NCBI GenBank assembly: GCA_045644545.1
Contig: JAZRHC010000029.1
Span: 1 to 64,000 of the forward strand
DNA length: 64,000 bases
Direction: 5' to 3'
Origin: Scatosoma sp045644545
GTDB lineage: Bacteria; Bacillota; Clostridia; Christensenellales; Borkfalkiaceae
The notes below the pieces were generated by a model. It was not told the origin of the DNA. It saw only the letters and a list, made by a program, of their open reading frames with translations, and did not search any database. The translations under genes and the position numbers were made by a program. Shown here one piece after another: positions 7,449 through 15,512 of the stretch. The first letter of the stretch is position 1. Each line of letters opens with the position of its first letter.

Positions 7449-8195
7449 ATGGAACTTTATCAGCATAATAAAATCTTCACGGTGAAATATTGCGACGTGG
7501 ATTTTAAAGACGAACTAAAACCCTCGACGGCGCTTTCTTATTTGGAAGAGGTCGCCTGTTCGAGCGCGGACGAGCTGGGCTTTGGGTACGACTACGTAAA
7601 GCCTCGCGGCGTGGCGTTTATGGTCACGAACGTAGCGTGCGAGTTTATCCGTCCCGTTCGGCTTGGAGAAAATATCACCGTTCGCACTTGGCCGACTCCG
7701 CCGACTTACGTCGTGTTCGGCAGAGAATATCAGATATATTCCGAGCAAAACGAGCCGTTGATGAACGCATCCTCGCGTTGGTGCGCGGTGGAGATAAAAA
7801 CGGGCAAGCTCGTGCAATCGAAATTTTTCGATAATCAAGATTATTCCACCTACAATCCCACCCGCGCGCTCGAAGTGACGAAATGGAAGCCTCCCGTTTT
7901 TGCGATGGAAGAAGGGGAGCTTCGTTTTACGCTCACGATCGCCAATTCCGAATACGATCATAATATGCACGTGAATAACACGCGCTACGCGGACTATTGC
8001 TTCAACGCCTTCACGGTCGAGGAGCTCGCAGTAAAGCGGTTGAAACGTTTTGCGTTTTCCTATATCAAACAATGTCGCGAAGGGGATATTTTGCGCTTTT
8101 ATCGCAAGAATGCGGACGGCGTATGGTTCGTGCAGGGCTATAACGGCGCGAACGAGCTCGTCGTGCAATCGGAAATCCTGTTTGAAGAAGCGTAA
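7449..8195 (+). CDS. acyl-ACP thioesterase
   Basis: A 248-residue double hot-dog protein of the bacterial FatA/FatB-type acyl-ACP thioesterases, which release free fatty acids from acyl carrier protein. The first hot-dog opens with FTVKYCDVDFKDELKPS and has the LGFGYDYV segment. The second carries the active-site stretch YDHNMHVNNTRYADY (near residue 175). The N-terminus aligns with the family, so the start is right even though there is no ribosome site. The promoter lies six bases upstream, implying a leaderless transcript. It is followed by an ArgJ-like gene six bases on. A medium-chain or lipoate-related role is possible; chain length cannot be read from sequence. Confidence 0.85.
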   Translation: MELYQHNKIFTVKYCDVDFKDELKPSTALSYLEEVACSSADELGFGYDYVKPRGVAFMVTNVACEFIRPVRLGENITVRTWPTPPTYVVFGREYQIYSEQNEPLMNASSRWCAVEIKTGKLVQSKFFDNQDYSTYNPTRALEVTKWKPPVFAMEEGELRFTLTIANSEYDHNMHVNNTRYADYCFNAFTVEELAVKRLKRFAFSYIKQCREGDILRFYRKNADGVWFVQGYNGANELVVQSEILFEEA

Positions 8196-8201
8196 GGTTC
8201 A

Positions 8202-9377
8202 ATGAGAAAAAACGGTGTCAACAAAGAAATACGCCCGATCGAGGGCGGAATATGCGCGCCGAAGGGCTTTCAAGCAAACGGCGCTTCGTGCGGGGGATCG
8301 CCGAGAAACGATTTGGCGCTGATCGTCGCGGACGAACGCTATCCGTTTGCTTGTATTCGCTCGGAAAACGCGTTCGTCACTCCGTGCGGGAAGCTTTTGT
8401 CGCAATTGCCGAAGGACAAAAAAGCGCGCGCCGTGTTTTTCAATACGGGCGTCGCGAACGCTTGCGTGGCGGGCGGAGAGCGGTTTGCTTCGGAAATGCG
8501 CTCGCTTGTTGCCCGCGAAATCGGGTGCGAAGCTTTGGACGTTTTACTTTTTTCCGCGGGCGAGGTTTGCGGTTGGTTTCCTTTGGATAAAATAAAAGAA
8601 AATATCCCTTTTCTCGTCGGCGGTTTAACGGACGGGGAAGCGGGGAGCGTAGCCGCGAAAGAAAGCCTTTTACTCGGCGTAGCGGATTCTTTTTCGTACG
8701 CGTTCGATTTGGGGGATTTTTCCTGCAAGATCGGCGGGATTGCCGCCTCCTCGCCTCGTTTATCGGACGGGGTCAACGCTTCGCTCGTCGCCTTGACGAC
8801 GGACGTGAATATCGCTCCCGAACTGTTGGAAAAAGCCTTTTATTCGGCGTATAAAGATACGTTCGGATTGCTGGGACGAAAGGATTCGCCTTTCGACGGC
8901 GCGGTGATCTTTTCTTCTCAAAAGGCGGGCAACTGCCAAATTTCCGTGGTTGACGGGGAATATAAAAAATTCTCGGACGCGCTTTTCAAGGTCTGCGAAA
9001 AAATCGCAAAGAGACTTGCGGTCGGGGAAGGGGAACGGTTGGTAGAATTTTGCGTTTGCGGCGTGCGATCTAAACAGCTTTCCCGCGCGGTTGCGAAAAG
9101 CTTAGCCGATTGCTTCGCCGTCAAACGGGATTTTAAAGAAAGCCCGCACCTTTCCGAGCTCCTTTCCGCGCTCGGCGGGGCGGGGCTTTCGATCGAGATC
9201 AAACGCGTTCAAATACGCTTGTCATCCGATTCGGGCGAACTTCTTATAATGGAAGAGGGCGTGGCGTTGCCGTATAATCTTTCTCAATGCAAAAAGATTC
9301 TCTCCTCGTCGGAAATTTTCGTTCGGATCGATTTCGGGCAAGGCAATTTTTCCTCTTGCTCTTGGGCTCGCGTTTGA
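8202..9377 (+). CDS. ArgJ-like protein with altered active site
   Basis: A 391-residue relative of ArgJ, the ornithine N-acetyltransferase of the arginine acetyl cycle, which cuts itself at an Ala-Thr bond to expose a Thr nucleophile. Family features present are EGGICAPKGF (14-23), VFFNTGVANAC (78-88) and LTTDVNI (198-204). The catalytic parts differ. The self-cleavage segment KGSGMI-PNMATM is replaced by ASSPRLSDGVNASLV, with Ser194 nearest the nucleophile position and the spacing short by one. The oxyanion segment STGVIG reads SAGEVCG, without the Thr. No other arg genes are adjacent. It may be a dead or re-purposed paralog. It sits six bases after the thioesterase and is probably co-transcribed. 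Confidence 0.65.
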   Translation: MRKNGVNKEIRPIEGGICAPKGFQANGASCGGSPRNDLALIVADERYPFACIRSENAFVTPCGKLLSQLPKDKKARAVFFNTGVANACVAGGERFASEMRSLVAREIGCEALDVLLFSAGEVCGWFPLDKIKENIPFLVGGLTDGEAGSVAAKESLLLGVADSFSYAFDLGDFSCKIGGIAASSPRLSDGVNASLVALTTDVNIAPELLEKAFYSAYKDTFGLLGRKDSPFDGAVIFSSQKAGNCQISVVDGEYKKFSDALFKVCEKIAKRLAVGEGERLVEFCVCGVRSKQLSRAVAKSLADCFAVKRDFKESPHLSELLSALGGAGLSIEIKRVQIRLSSDSGELLIMEEGVALPYNLSQCKKILSSSEIFVRIDFGQGNFSSCSWARV

Positions 9378-9428
9378 ACGCATTTTAAGAATAATTAAAA
9401 AAATATATAAAAAGTCTTTTCGAAAAAG

Positions 9429-9457
9429 TTGACAAAGAAAAATCGTCGTGCTATAAT
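9429..9457 (+). promoter_or_regulatory. promoter of the car operon leader
   Basis: TTGACA at 9429-9434, 17-bp spacer, TATAAT at 9452-9457. Predicted transcription start is near 9464, giving a leader of about 240 bases before carA. Confidence 0.85.
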
Positions 9458-9481
9458 ATATAGAAATGGACAGGTGAGAAT

Positions 9482-9625
9482 ATGTTGTTTCAGGGAAAGA
9501 CGAAGAATTTAAAAGCGGAAATAATGCAAAGCGGCGACAAAATGAAATCCCTCGCTGGCATTTCCCTTTCTCATTCCCTTTTTCCCTCGTCCATACAAGA
9601 ATTATTTTCTAAAAAAGCCGACTGA
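9482..9625 (+). CDS. 47-codon leader ORF of the car operon
   Basis: The ATG follows AGGTGAGAAT, a fair ribosome site, and the frame runs 47 codons to a TGA. The stop lies in the 5' arm of the terminator (9620-9628), so a translating ribosome would block the hairpin. The peptide is ordinary in composition and matches nothing I know; its role would be in being translated. The E. coli pyrBI leader has the same logic: a peptide of similar length runs into the attenuator, and UTP-dependent pausing decides whether the ribosome keeps up. That mechanism here is an inference from layout. Confidence 0.6.
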   Translation: MLFQGKTKNLKAEIMQSGDKMKSLAGISLSHSLFPSSIQELFSKKAD

Positions 9626-9650
9626 TTTTTCGAAATCAGTCTTATTTTTT
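9620..9650 (+). terminator. attenuator terminator before carA
   Basis: A perfect 9-bp stem (GACTGATTT / AAATCAGTC) with a TTCG loop is followed by TTATTTTTT. It lies between the operon promoter and the carA start, so the whole operon depends on read-through. Confidence 0.85.
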
Positions 9651-9701
9651 GATTTAGGCTAAATTCGGATAAAAAAATTTTAAATATAAAAAGGAACGCT
9701 T

Positions 9702-10763
9702 ATGAAAAAGACAAAAGTTTATCTGACGTTACAAAACGGAAAAGTATTCGAAGGCTACCGCTTCGGCGCGGACGGCGAGGCGATCGGCGAGCTCGTTTTC
9801 TCAACGGGTATGGTCGGCTATTTAAAAACGCTTACCGATCCCGCGTACTACGGGCAGATCGTCGTGCAGACCTTCCCGATGATCGGGAACTACGGCGTGA
9901 TCGAATCGGAGTTCGACAGCGAAAAAACGCACCTTTCCGCGTATATCGTGCGCGAATACTGCGAAGAACCTTCTAATTTCCGCACCGAGCAAACGCTCGA
10001 CGAATTTATGAAAAAGGCGGGCGTGATCGGTATCTACGGCGTGGATACGCGCGAGCTGACGAGAATTTTAAGAGAAGAGGGCGTAATGAACGCTTCGATC
10101 TCTTCAAAGCCCGTAGCCGACGCTTGCACGCTGCAAGCCTACGAAGTGAAGAACGCAGTGGCGGCGCTTGGAGAAAAAGAGGTGAAAACCTACGGCGAAG
10201 GCGGCAAATATACCGTCGCGCTTTGGGATTTCGGCGTAAAGAACAGTTCTTTGAGCAATCTGACGGAAAACGGGTTTAACCTCGTGCGCGTTCCCGCAAG
10301 CTACACGGCGGAGCAGATCCTCGCCTTGCATACGGACGGCGTGATTTTGAGCGAAGGGCCGGGAGACCCCGCGGAAAATACGGCGATTATTGAAGAAGTG
10401 AAAAAGCTCGTCGGCAAAATTCCCGTATTCGGCTTCGGGCTCGGGCATCAGCTCGTCGCGCTCGCGCTCGGCGCAAAGACCGAGAAAATGAAATACGGTC
10501 ACCGCGGCGGCAATCAACCCGTGAAATCCCTTGAAAACGGCAGAGTGTATATCTCGTCGCAAAACCACGGCTACGTGGTAGACGGCGCAACGCTTAAAGA
10601 AGGCGCGGTCGATTATATCAACGTAAACGACGGCACTTGCGAGGGGATCTCGTATCCCGAGAAAAAAGCGTTTACCGTGCAGTTCGCGCCCGCTTCTATG
10701 AGCGTGGCGAACGAAAGCAACGCGTTGTACGAAAAGTTTATAACGATGATGGAAAAGGAGTAA
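9702..10763 (+). CDS. carA: carbamoyl-phosphate synthase small subunit, glutaminase triad lost
   Basis: A 353-residue CarA with a normal N-terminal domain (VFSTGMVGY, DPAYYGQIV, IGNYG) and a class I amidotransferase fold (GPGDP, YGHRGGNQPV, QNHGY). CarA normally splits glutamine and sends ammonia to CarB using a Cys-His-Glu triad. All three positions are replaced here. The nucleophile motif GICLGHQ reads GFGLGHQ (Gly246), and the HPE motif near the end reads APA (Ala329 and Ala331). The surrounding residues are well kept, so this is not general decay. The subunit should bind CarB but not hydrolyse glutamine. Ammonia-driven synthesis, as in animal CPS1, is the simple reading. A GGAA site precedes the ATG. 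CarB starts six bases after the stop. Confidence 0.9.
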   Translation: MKKTKVYLTLQNGKVFEGYRFGADGEAIGELVFSTGMVGYLKTLTDPAYYGQIVVQTFPMIGNYGVIESEFDSEKTHLSAYIVREYCEEPSNFRTEQTLDEFMKKAGVIGIYGVDTRELTRILREEGVMNASISSKPVADACTLQAYEVKNAVAALGEKEVKTYGEGGKYTVALWDFGVKNSSLSNLTENGFNLVRVPASYTAEQILALHTDGVILSEGPGDPAENTAIIEEVKKLVGKIPVFGFGLGHQLVALALGAKTEKMKYGHRGGNQPVKSLENGRVYISSQNHGYVVDGATLKEGAVDYINVNDGTCEGISYPEKKAFTVQFAPASMSVANESNALYEKFITMMEKE

Positions 10764-10769
10764 AAGAAT

Positions 10770-13700
10770 ATGCCTAAGAAAAGTGATATTAAAAAGGTAC
10801 TCGTGATCGGCTCCGGTCCGATCGTGATCGGACAAGCCGCGGAATTCGACTATGCGGGCGCGCAGGCTTGCCGCGTTATGAAAAGCGAAGGCGTAAACGT
10901 CGTGCTTTGCAACTCCAATCCCGCTACGATTATGACGGACAGCGCCCTTGCGGACGAAATCTATCTCGAACCGTTGGCGGAAGAGAGCTTGAAGCGTATT
11001 ATTATCAAAGAAAGACCGGATAGCTTGCTCGCTTCTTTGGGTGGACAAACGGGGCTTACGATGGGTTGTAAGCTTGCGAAATCGGGGTTCCTCGATAAAT
11101 ACGGCGTGAAACTGATCGGCACGAAGCTCGACGCGATCGACCGTTCGGAGGATCGCGAGCTGTTCAAAGAAACGATGGAGAAGATCAACCAGCCTTGCGT
11201 GCCTTCCGATATCGCGTATACGGTAGAGGAATGCGTTGCAATCGCAAACAAGCTCGGCTATCCCGTGATTATCCGTCCTGCCTACACGCTCGGCGGCGCG
11301 GGCGGCGGCGTGGCGTATAACGAGGAAGACCTTCGTTTGATCTCGCACAACGGCTTGATGCTTTCCCCGATCACGCAGGTGCTTATCGAAAAATATATCG
11401 CGGGTTGGAAAGAAATCGAATTCGAAGTAATCCGCGACTGCAACGGCAACGCGCTCACGGTTTGCTCGATGGAGAACGTAGACCCCGTTGGGATTCACAC
11501 GGGCGATTCTATCGTCGTTGCCCCCGCGTTGACCCTTTCCAATAAAGAATATTCTATGCTTAGAAGCGCGGCGCTCGCGATCATTAACGAGCTGGGCATT
11601 GAGGGGGGCTGTAACGTACAGTTCGCGCTCAACCCCGATTCCTTCGAATATTCGGTAATCGAAGTAAATCCCCGCGTAAGCCGTTCTTCGGCGCTTGCAT
11701 CCAAAGCGACGGGCTTCCCGATCGCAAAAGTAACGTCTAAGATCGCGCTCGGCTACACGCTCGACGAAATCGTCAACGACGTAACGGGCAACACCTACGC
11801 GTGCTTCGAGCCGACGATCGACTATTTGGTTGTAAAAATGCCCAAATGGCCCTTCGATAAATTCCTGTATGCAAAGCGCGAGCTCGGCACGAGAATGAAG
11901 GCGACTGGCGAGGTTATGTCGATCGGTACTTCCTTTGAAATGGCGATTATGAAAGCGGTGCGCGGCGCGGAAATTTCGACGAGCACGATGAACTATAAAA
12001 AGTTCTTGAACTGGACGAAAGAGGAGCTTGCCCAAAAGATCACGGAAATGACCGACGAACGCATTTTCGCCGTGTACGCGGCGCTGAAAAAAGGCGTTTC
12101 GGTCGACGAGGTTTACGAAAAGACTAAAATCGACAGATTCTTCCTCAATAAATTCAAAAATCTTATCGCCTACGAAGAAATGCTTCCGACTGTAAAGCTC
12201 ACGCGCGAGGTTTACGAGGAAGGTAAACGGCTCGGGTATCTGGATAAAGATATCGAAGCGTTCAGCGGACAAAAAATCCCGTATCACAGAAAAGCCGTTT
12301 ATAAAATGGTGGATACGTGCGCGGCGGAATTCCCCGCAAAAACGCCGTATTTTTATTCCACCTTCGACGAAACGGCGCACGACGAAGCGAAGCCCTTCGT
12401 GGATAAGAGCGAGAAAAAGCGCATTATCGTTATCGGGTCGGGTCCGATCCGTATCGGTCAGGGTATCGAATTCGACTATTCGTCGGTGCATTGCGTATGG
12501 ACTTTAAAAGAACTCGGCTATGAAGTCGTGATTATCAACAACAACCCCGAAACGGTTTCGACCGATTTCGACACGGCGGATAGGTTGTATTTCGAGCCGT
12601 TGACTCCCGAGGACGTGCAGCACGTTCTCGATATCGAAAAGCCCTACGGCGTAATCATCACCTTCGGCGGGCAAACGGCGATCAATCTTTGCGCGTACTT
12701 CAACACGCACGGCGTGAGAATTTTGGGCACGAGCGCGGACAGCGTAGACAGAGCGGAGGACAGAGAGCGTTTTGAAGCGCTTCTTGAAAAGTATTCCATT
12801 CCCCGCCCGAAAGCGATCACGGTTATGACCAAGGAAGAAGCGCTCAAAGCGGCGGAAAAGCTGGAATATCCCGTGTTGCTCCGTCCTTCCTACGTTATCG
12901 GCGGACAGAATATGACGATCGCGTTCACGGAAGAGGACGTATGCCGTTATATGGACGTTATTTTGGCGCAGGGAATCGAAAACCCCGTTCTGTGCGATAA
13001 ATATTTAATGGGCACGGAGCTAGAAGTAGACGCGATTTCCGACGGCAAGGACGTTTTAATCCCCGGGATTATGCAGCATATCGAACGCACGGGTATTCAC
13101 TCGGGCGACTCGATCGCGGTATATCCTCCGTATAACCTCGAAGATACGATGCTCGAACGCATTATCGAAGTTTCCACACAGCTTGCGCTCGAACTCAAAA
13201 CCAAAGGGCTTATCAATATTCAATACCTTATCTATCGCGGACAGCTCTACGTGATCGAGGTCAATCCCAGAGCTTCGAGAACGGTTCCGTATATCTCCAA
13301 GGTCACGGGCGTTCCGATGGTCGAGCTCGCAACCAAGATCATTACGGGCGCGAAGCTTAAAAAGCTCGGCTACGGCACGGGGCTTTATCCTTCCTCGCCG
13401 TACGTCGCGGTCAAAGTGCCCGTGTTCAGCTTCGAAAAGCTCAACGACGTGAACTCCCAGCTCGGTCCTCAAATGAAATCGACGGGGGAGGTGCTCGGTA
13501 TCGGCAAAACGATGGAAGAAGCGATGTTTAAAGGGCTCGTTTCGGCGGGCTTTAAGATGTGCCATCCTTCCGATAGAAGACCCGTCGGCGTGTATATGAC
13601 GGTCAACGATCAAGATAAGCTCGACCTTTTGACGATCGCGAAAAAATTCGGCGATCTCGGCTGCACTATGTACGCCACGAAGGGCACGGCGAAGGTGATC

Positions 13701-14825
13701 AACGACCTTGGCTTCGATTGCACGGTAGTGGACAGACTCTCCGCGACGGATAGCGTTATCAAGCTGATGGACGAAGGAAAGATTGATTATCTTATCTATA
13801 CGGGCAAAACGGATATCGAGTCGATCAACGACTTTATCAACCTGCATCACCACGCGATCCTTTTGGGAATCACCGTTTTAACGGCGCTCGACACGGCGAA
13901 CGCGCTCGCGGATATTATCGCAAGTAAATTCACCGAGGACAACACCGAGCTCGTGGATATCAACGCGCTTAGAAAGGAAAAGCTCAAACTTTCCTTCACG
14001 AAAATGCAGTCCTGTGGCAACGATTATATCGTATTCGACAACCGCGACGGCAAGATCACTTGCCCCGAATCCATCGCGGTAAACTACGTGATCCCGCACT
14101 ACGGTATCGGCGGCGACGGTATCGTTCTGATCGAAAACTCGACGGTTGCGGACGCGAAAATGCGTATGTTCAATATCGACGGTTCGGAATCGAATATCGG
14201 CGGTAATCCCATTCGTTTCGTCGGGAAATATCTCTACGAAAAGGGAATCGTCGTCAAAAACGATATGCGAATCGAAACGGCGAACGGCGTATACGAAGTG
14301 AAGGTCTATCCGTTCAGCGGCAAGGTGAACACGGCGAGCGTCAACCTCGGGAAGGTCGAGCTTGCGGGAAAGAAAATTCCCTGCGTTTGGGACGAAGAAC
14401 AAATCGTCGAAAAATCTATCAACGTGGGCGGGCTCGAATATAAAGTGACTCTCGTCAACGTCGGCAACCCCCATTGCGTGATTTTCAGCGATAAAGTGGA
14501 CGCAATCAACGTGCCCGCAATCGGTCCTGATTTCGAAAACAGCGAATATTTCCCCGACGGCGTGAATACGGAATTCGTCCGCGTAGTCAATAAAGTGACG
14601 ATTAAAATGCGCGTTTGGGAACGCAAAAACGGCGAAACGTATTCTTGCGGTACGGGCGCGGCGGCGGCAGTCGTGGCGGCGGTGCTTGCGGGCTATTGCG
14701 AGAAAGATACCAACGTCACCGTGAAGCTTCGCGGCGGGGACTTGACCGTAAACTATCATTCAAACGGCGAAGTCGAGCTGCTCGGCAACGTTAAAACCGT
14801 CTACGAGGGAATGCTGGAAATTTAA
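10770..14825 (+). CDS. carB: carbamoyl-phosphate synthase large subunit fused to a DapF-like domain
   Basis: A 1351-residue fusion. Residues 1-1072 are a full CarB, close to the 1073-residue E. coli length: two ATP-grasp halves (EFDYAGAQ and IEVNPRVSRSSA; EFDYSSVH and IEVNPRASRTVPY) and the C-terminal allosteric MGS domain. Residues about 1074-1351 are a complete diaminopimelate epimerase fold (FTKMQSCGNDY, GIGGDGIVLIE, NIDGSE, NVGNPHC, VNTEFV, ERKNGETYSCGTGA). DapF uses two cysteines. Cys1293 is present, but the other (motif MCGNGIRC) reads IGGNPIRF with Gly1144. The junction has almost no linker and no internal start with a good ribosome site. CarB activity is expected; epimerase activity is doubtful, and the domain may be regulatory or structural. 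Confidence 0.9.
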   Translation: MPKKSDIKKVLVIGSGPIVIGQAAEFDYAGAQACRVMKSEGVNVVLCNSNPATIMTDSALADEIYLEPLAEESLKRIIIKERPDSLLASLGGQTGLTMGCKLAKSGFLDKYGVKLIGTKLDAIDRSEDRELFKETMEKINQPCVPSDIAYTVEECVAIANKLGYPVIIRPAYTLGGAGGGVAYNEEDLRLISHNGLMLSPITQVLIEKYIAGWKEIEFEVIRDCNGNALTVCSMENVDPVGIHTGDSIVVAPALTLSNKEYSMLRSAALAIINELGIEGGCNVQFALNPDSFEYSVIEVNPRVSRSSALASKATGFPIAKVTSKIALGYTLDEIVNDVTGNTYACFEPTIDYLVVKMPKWPFDKFLYAKRELGTRMKATGEVMSIGTSFEMAIMKAVRGAEISTSTMNYKKFLNWTKEELAQKITEMTDERIFAVYAALKKGVSVDEVYEKTKIDRFFLNKFKNLIAYEEMLPTVKLTREVYEEGKRLGYLDKDIEAFSGQKIPYHRKAVYKMVDTCAAEFPAKTPYFYSTFDETAHDEAKPFVDKSEKKRIIVIGSGPIRIGQGIEFDYSSVHCVWTLKELGYEVVIINNNPETVSTDFDTADRLYFEPLTPEDVQHVLDIEKPYGVIITFGGQTAINLCAYFNTHGVRILGTSADSVDRAEDRERFEALLEKYSIPRPKAITVMTKEEALKAAEKLEYPVLLRPSYVIGGQNMTIAFTEEDVCRYMDVILAQGIENPVLCDKYLMGTELEVDAISDGKDVLIPGIMQHIERTGIHSGDSIAVYPPYNLEDTMLERIIEVSTQLALELKTKGLINIQYLIYRGQLYVIEVNPRASRTVPYISKVTGVPMVELATKIITGAKLKKLGYGTGLYPSSPYVAVKVPVFSFEKLNDVNSQLGPQMKSTGEVLGIGKTMEEAMFKGLVSAGFKMCHPSDRRPVGVYMTVNDQDKLDLLTIAKKFGDLGCTMYATKGTAKVINDLGFDCTVVDRLSATDSVIKLMDEGKIDYLIYTGKTDIESINDFINLHHHAILLGITVLTALDTANALADIIASKFTEDNTELVDINALRKEKLKLSFTKMQSCGNDYIVFDNRDGKITCPESIAVNYVIPHYGIGGDGIVLIENSTVADAKMRMFNIDGSESNIGGNPIRFVGKYLYEKGIVVKNDMRIETANGVYEVKVYPFSGKVNTASVNLGKVELAGKKIPCVWDEEQIVEKSINVGGLEYKVTLVNVGNPHCVIFSDKVDAINVPAIGPDFENSEYFPDGVNTEFVRVVNKVTIKMRVWERKNGETYSCGTGAAAAVVAAVLAGYCEKDTNVTVKLRGGDLTVNYHSNGEVELLGNVKTVYEGMLEI

Positions 14826-14860
14826 CGGCTTCCCCCGTAAAGGGAAAAGGAGGAAAGGAT

Positions 14861-15505
14861 TTGGATATTTTATACGAAGAAAGCGCTTCTCCCCACAACG
14901 CAAAGCGCGGGGAAAAGTGGTATCGGGTCGTCAATATTATCTTTTATATCACGCTGATTATAGGGATTATGGCGCTGTTTATGTGCTTGCTGAGTACGCC
15001 GTTTTGTTCGCCGTCCGCAGGCGCGACCGAAGAGCAAAAGCAAGCCTACGCTATGTCTTTGAGCTTTGGGATCACGTTCGGGTTTATCGGATTGTTTTTT
15101 ATCTCCATTTGCGTTGCGACGTATCTTATCAAACGCAGGATCAACGTGAGCTACGATTATATTTTCGTTTCGGGGGATTTGAGAATTTCCAAAGTTTTCA
15201 ATATCAATCGCCGTAAATTTATCTTAAAGCTCGAACCCGAAGATTTCTTGCAGATCGGGGATATCGAAAATCCGAGCTACGACCGCTTTAAAGGCGATCC
15301 GTCTATCAAAGAAACGGTGTTCACGCCCAACACGCAAGCCGCGGAAGGGAAGTTCTTTATGTATATTCTTGCGGCGACGGCAGTCGGGAAAAGGCTGTAT
15401 GTTTTGGAATGTCGCGAAGAGCTTTTGATCAATATTTTGAAGTTCGTCAAGCGCGGTACGCTGGAAACGGACTACGTGATGCAGGAAAAGAAAACGGCAA
15501 GGTAA
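14861..15505 (+). CDS. membrane protein with two TM segments, unknown function
   Basis: A 214-residue protein starting at TTG behind a very strong AAAGGAGG site. There are two hydrophobic segments (about residues 25-45 and 70-90) and then a soluble, probably cytoplasmic, domain of about 120 residues containing NVSYDYIFVSGDLRISKVF. The arrangement resembles small Clostridia membrane proteins of the DUF6106 kind, but I cannot confirm this by eye. It lies between carB and a cysteine desulfurase with short gaps, so it is probably in the same operon. No catalytic motif is visible. Confidence 0.7.
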   Translation: MDILYEESASPHNAKRGEKWYRVVNIIFYITLIIGIMALFMCLLSTPFCSPSAGATEEQKQAYAMSLSFGITFGFIGLFFISICVATYLIKRRINVSYDYIFVSGDLRISKVFNINRRKFILKLEPEDFLQIGDIENPSYDRFKGDPSIKETVFTPNTQAAEGKFFMYILAATAVGKRLYVLECREELLINILKFVKRGTLETDYVMQEKKTAR

Positions 15506-15512
15506 AGAGAAT

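Larger units (their letters stand above)
9466..9650 (+). promoter_or_regulatory. car leader with alternative pairings and attenuator
   Basis: The leader RNA has a closing helix between ATGGACAGG (9466-9474) and CCTCGTCCAT (9585-9594, one bulge). This would bury part of the leader ORF ribosome site AGGTG. A second possible helix pairs AGGGAAA (9492-9498) with either of two TTTCCCT copies (9561-9567, 9581-9587), and the second copy competes with the closing helix. A pyrimidine-rich tract (about 9561-9592) and an A/T-rich tract precede the terminator at 9620-9650. I see no T-box sequence and no recognisable PyrR site. Confidence 0.5.

Noticed and set aside
9464..9700. T-box or PyrR-binding leader before carA
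   Set aside because: No AGGGTGG-type T-box sequence and no recognisable PyrR anti-antiterminator motif; the leader ORF overlapping the terminator explains the layout better.
10104..12491. 795-codon open frame on the minus strand across carA-carB
   Set aside because: It is a mirror of the conserved CarA/CarB coding frame, with a low-complexity Arg/His/Phe-rich translation and no family features.
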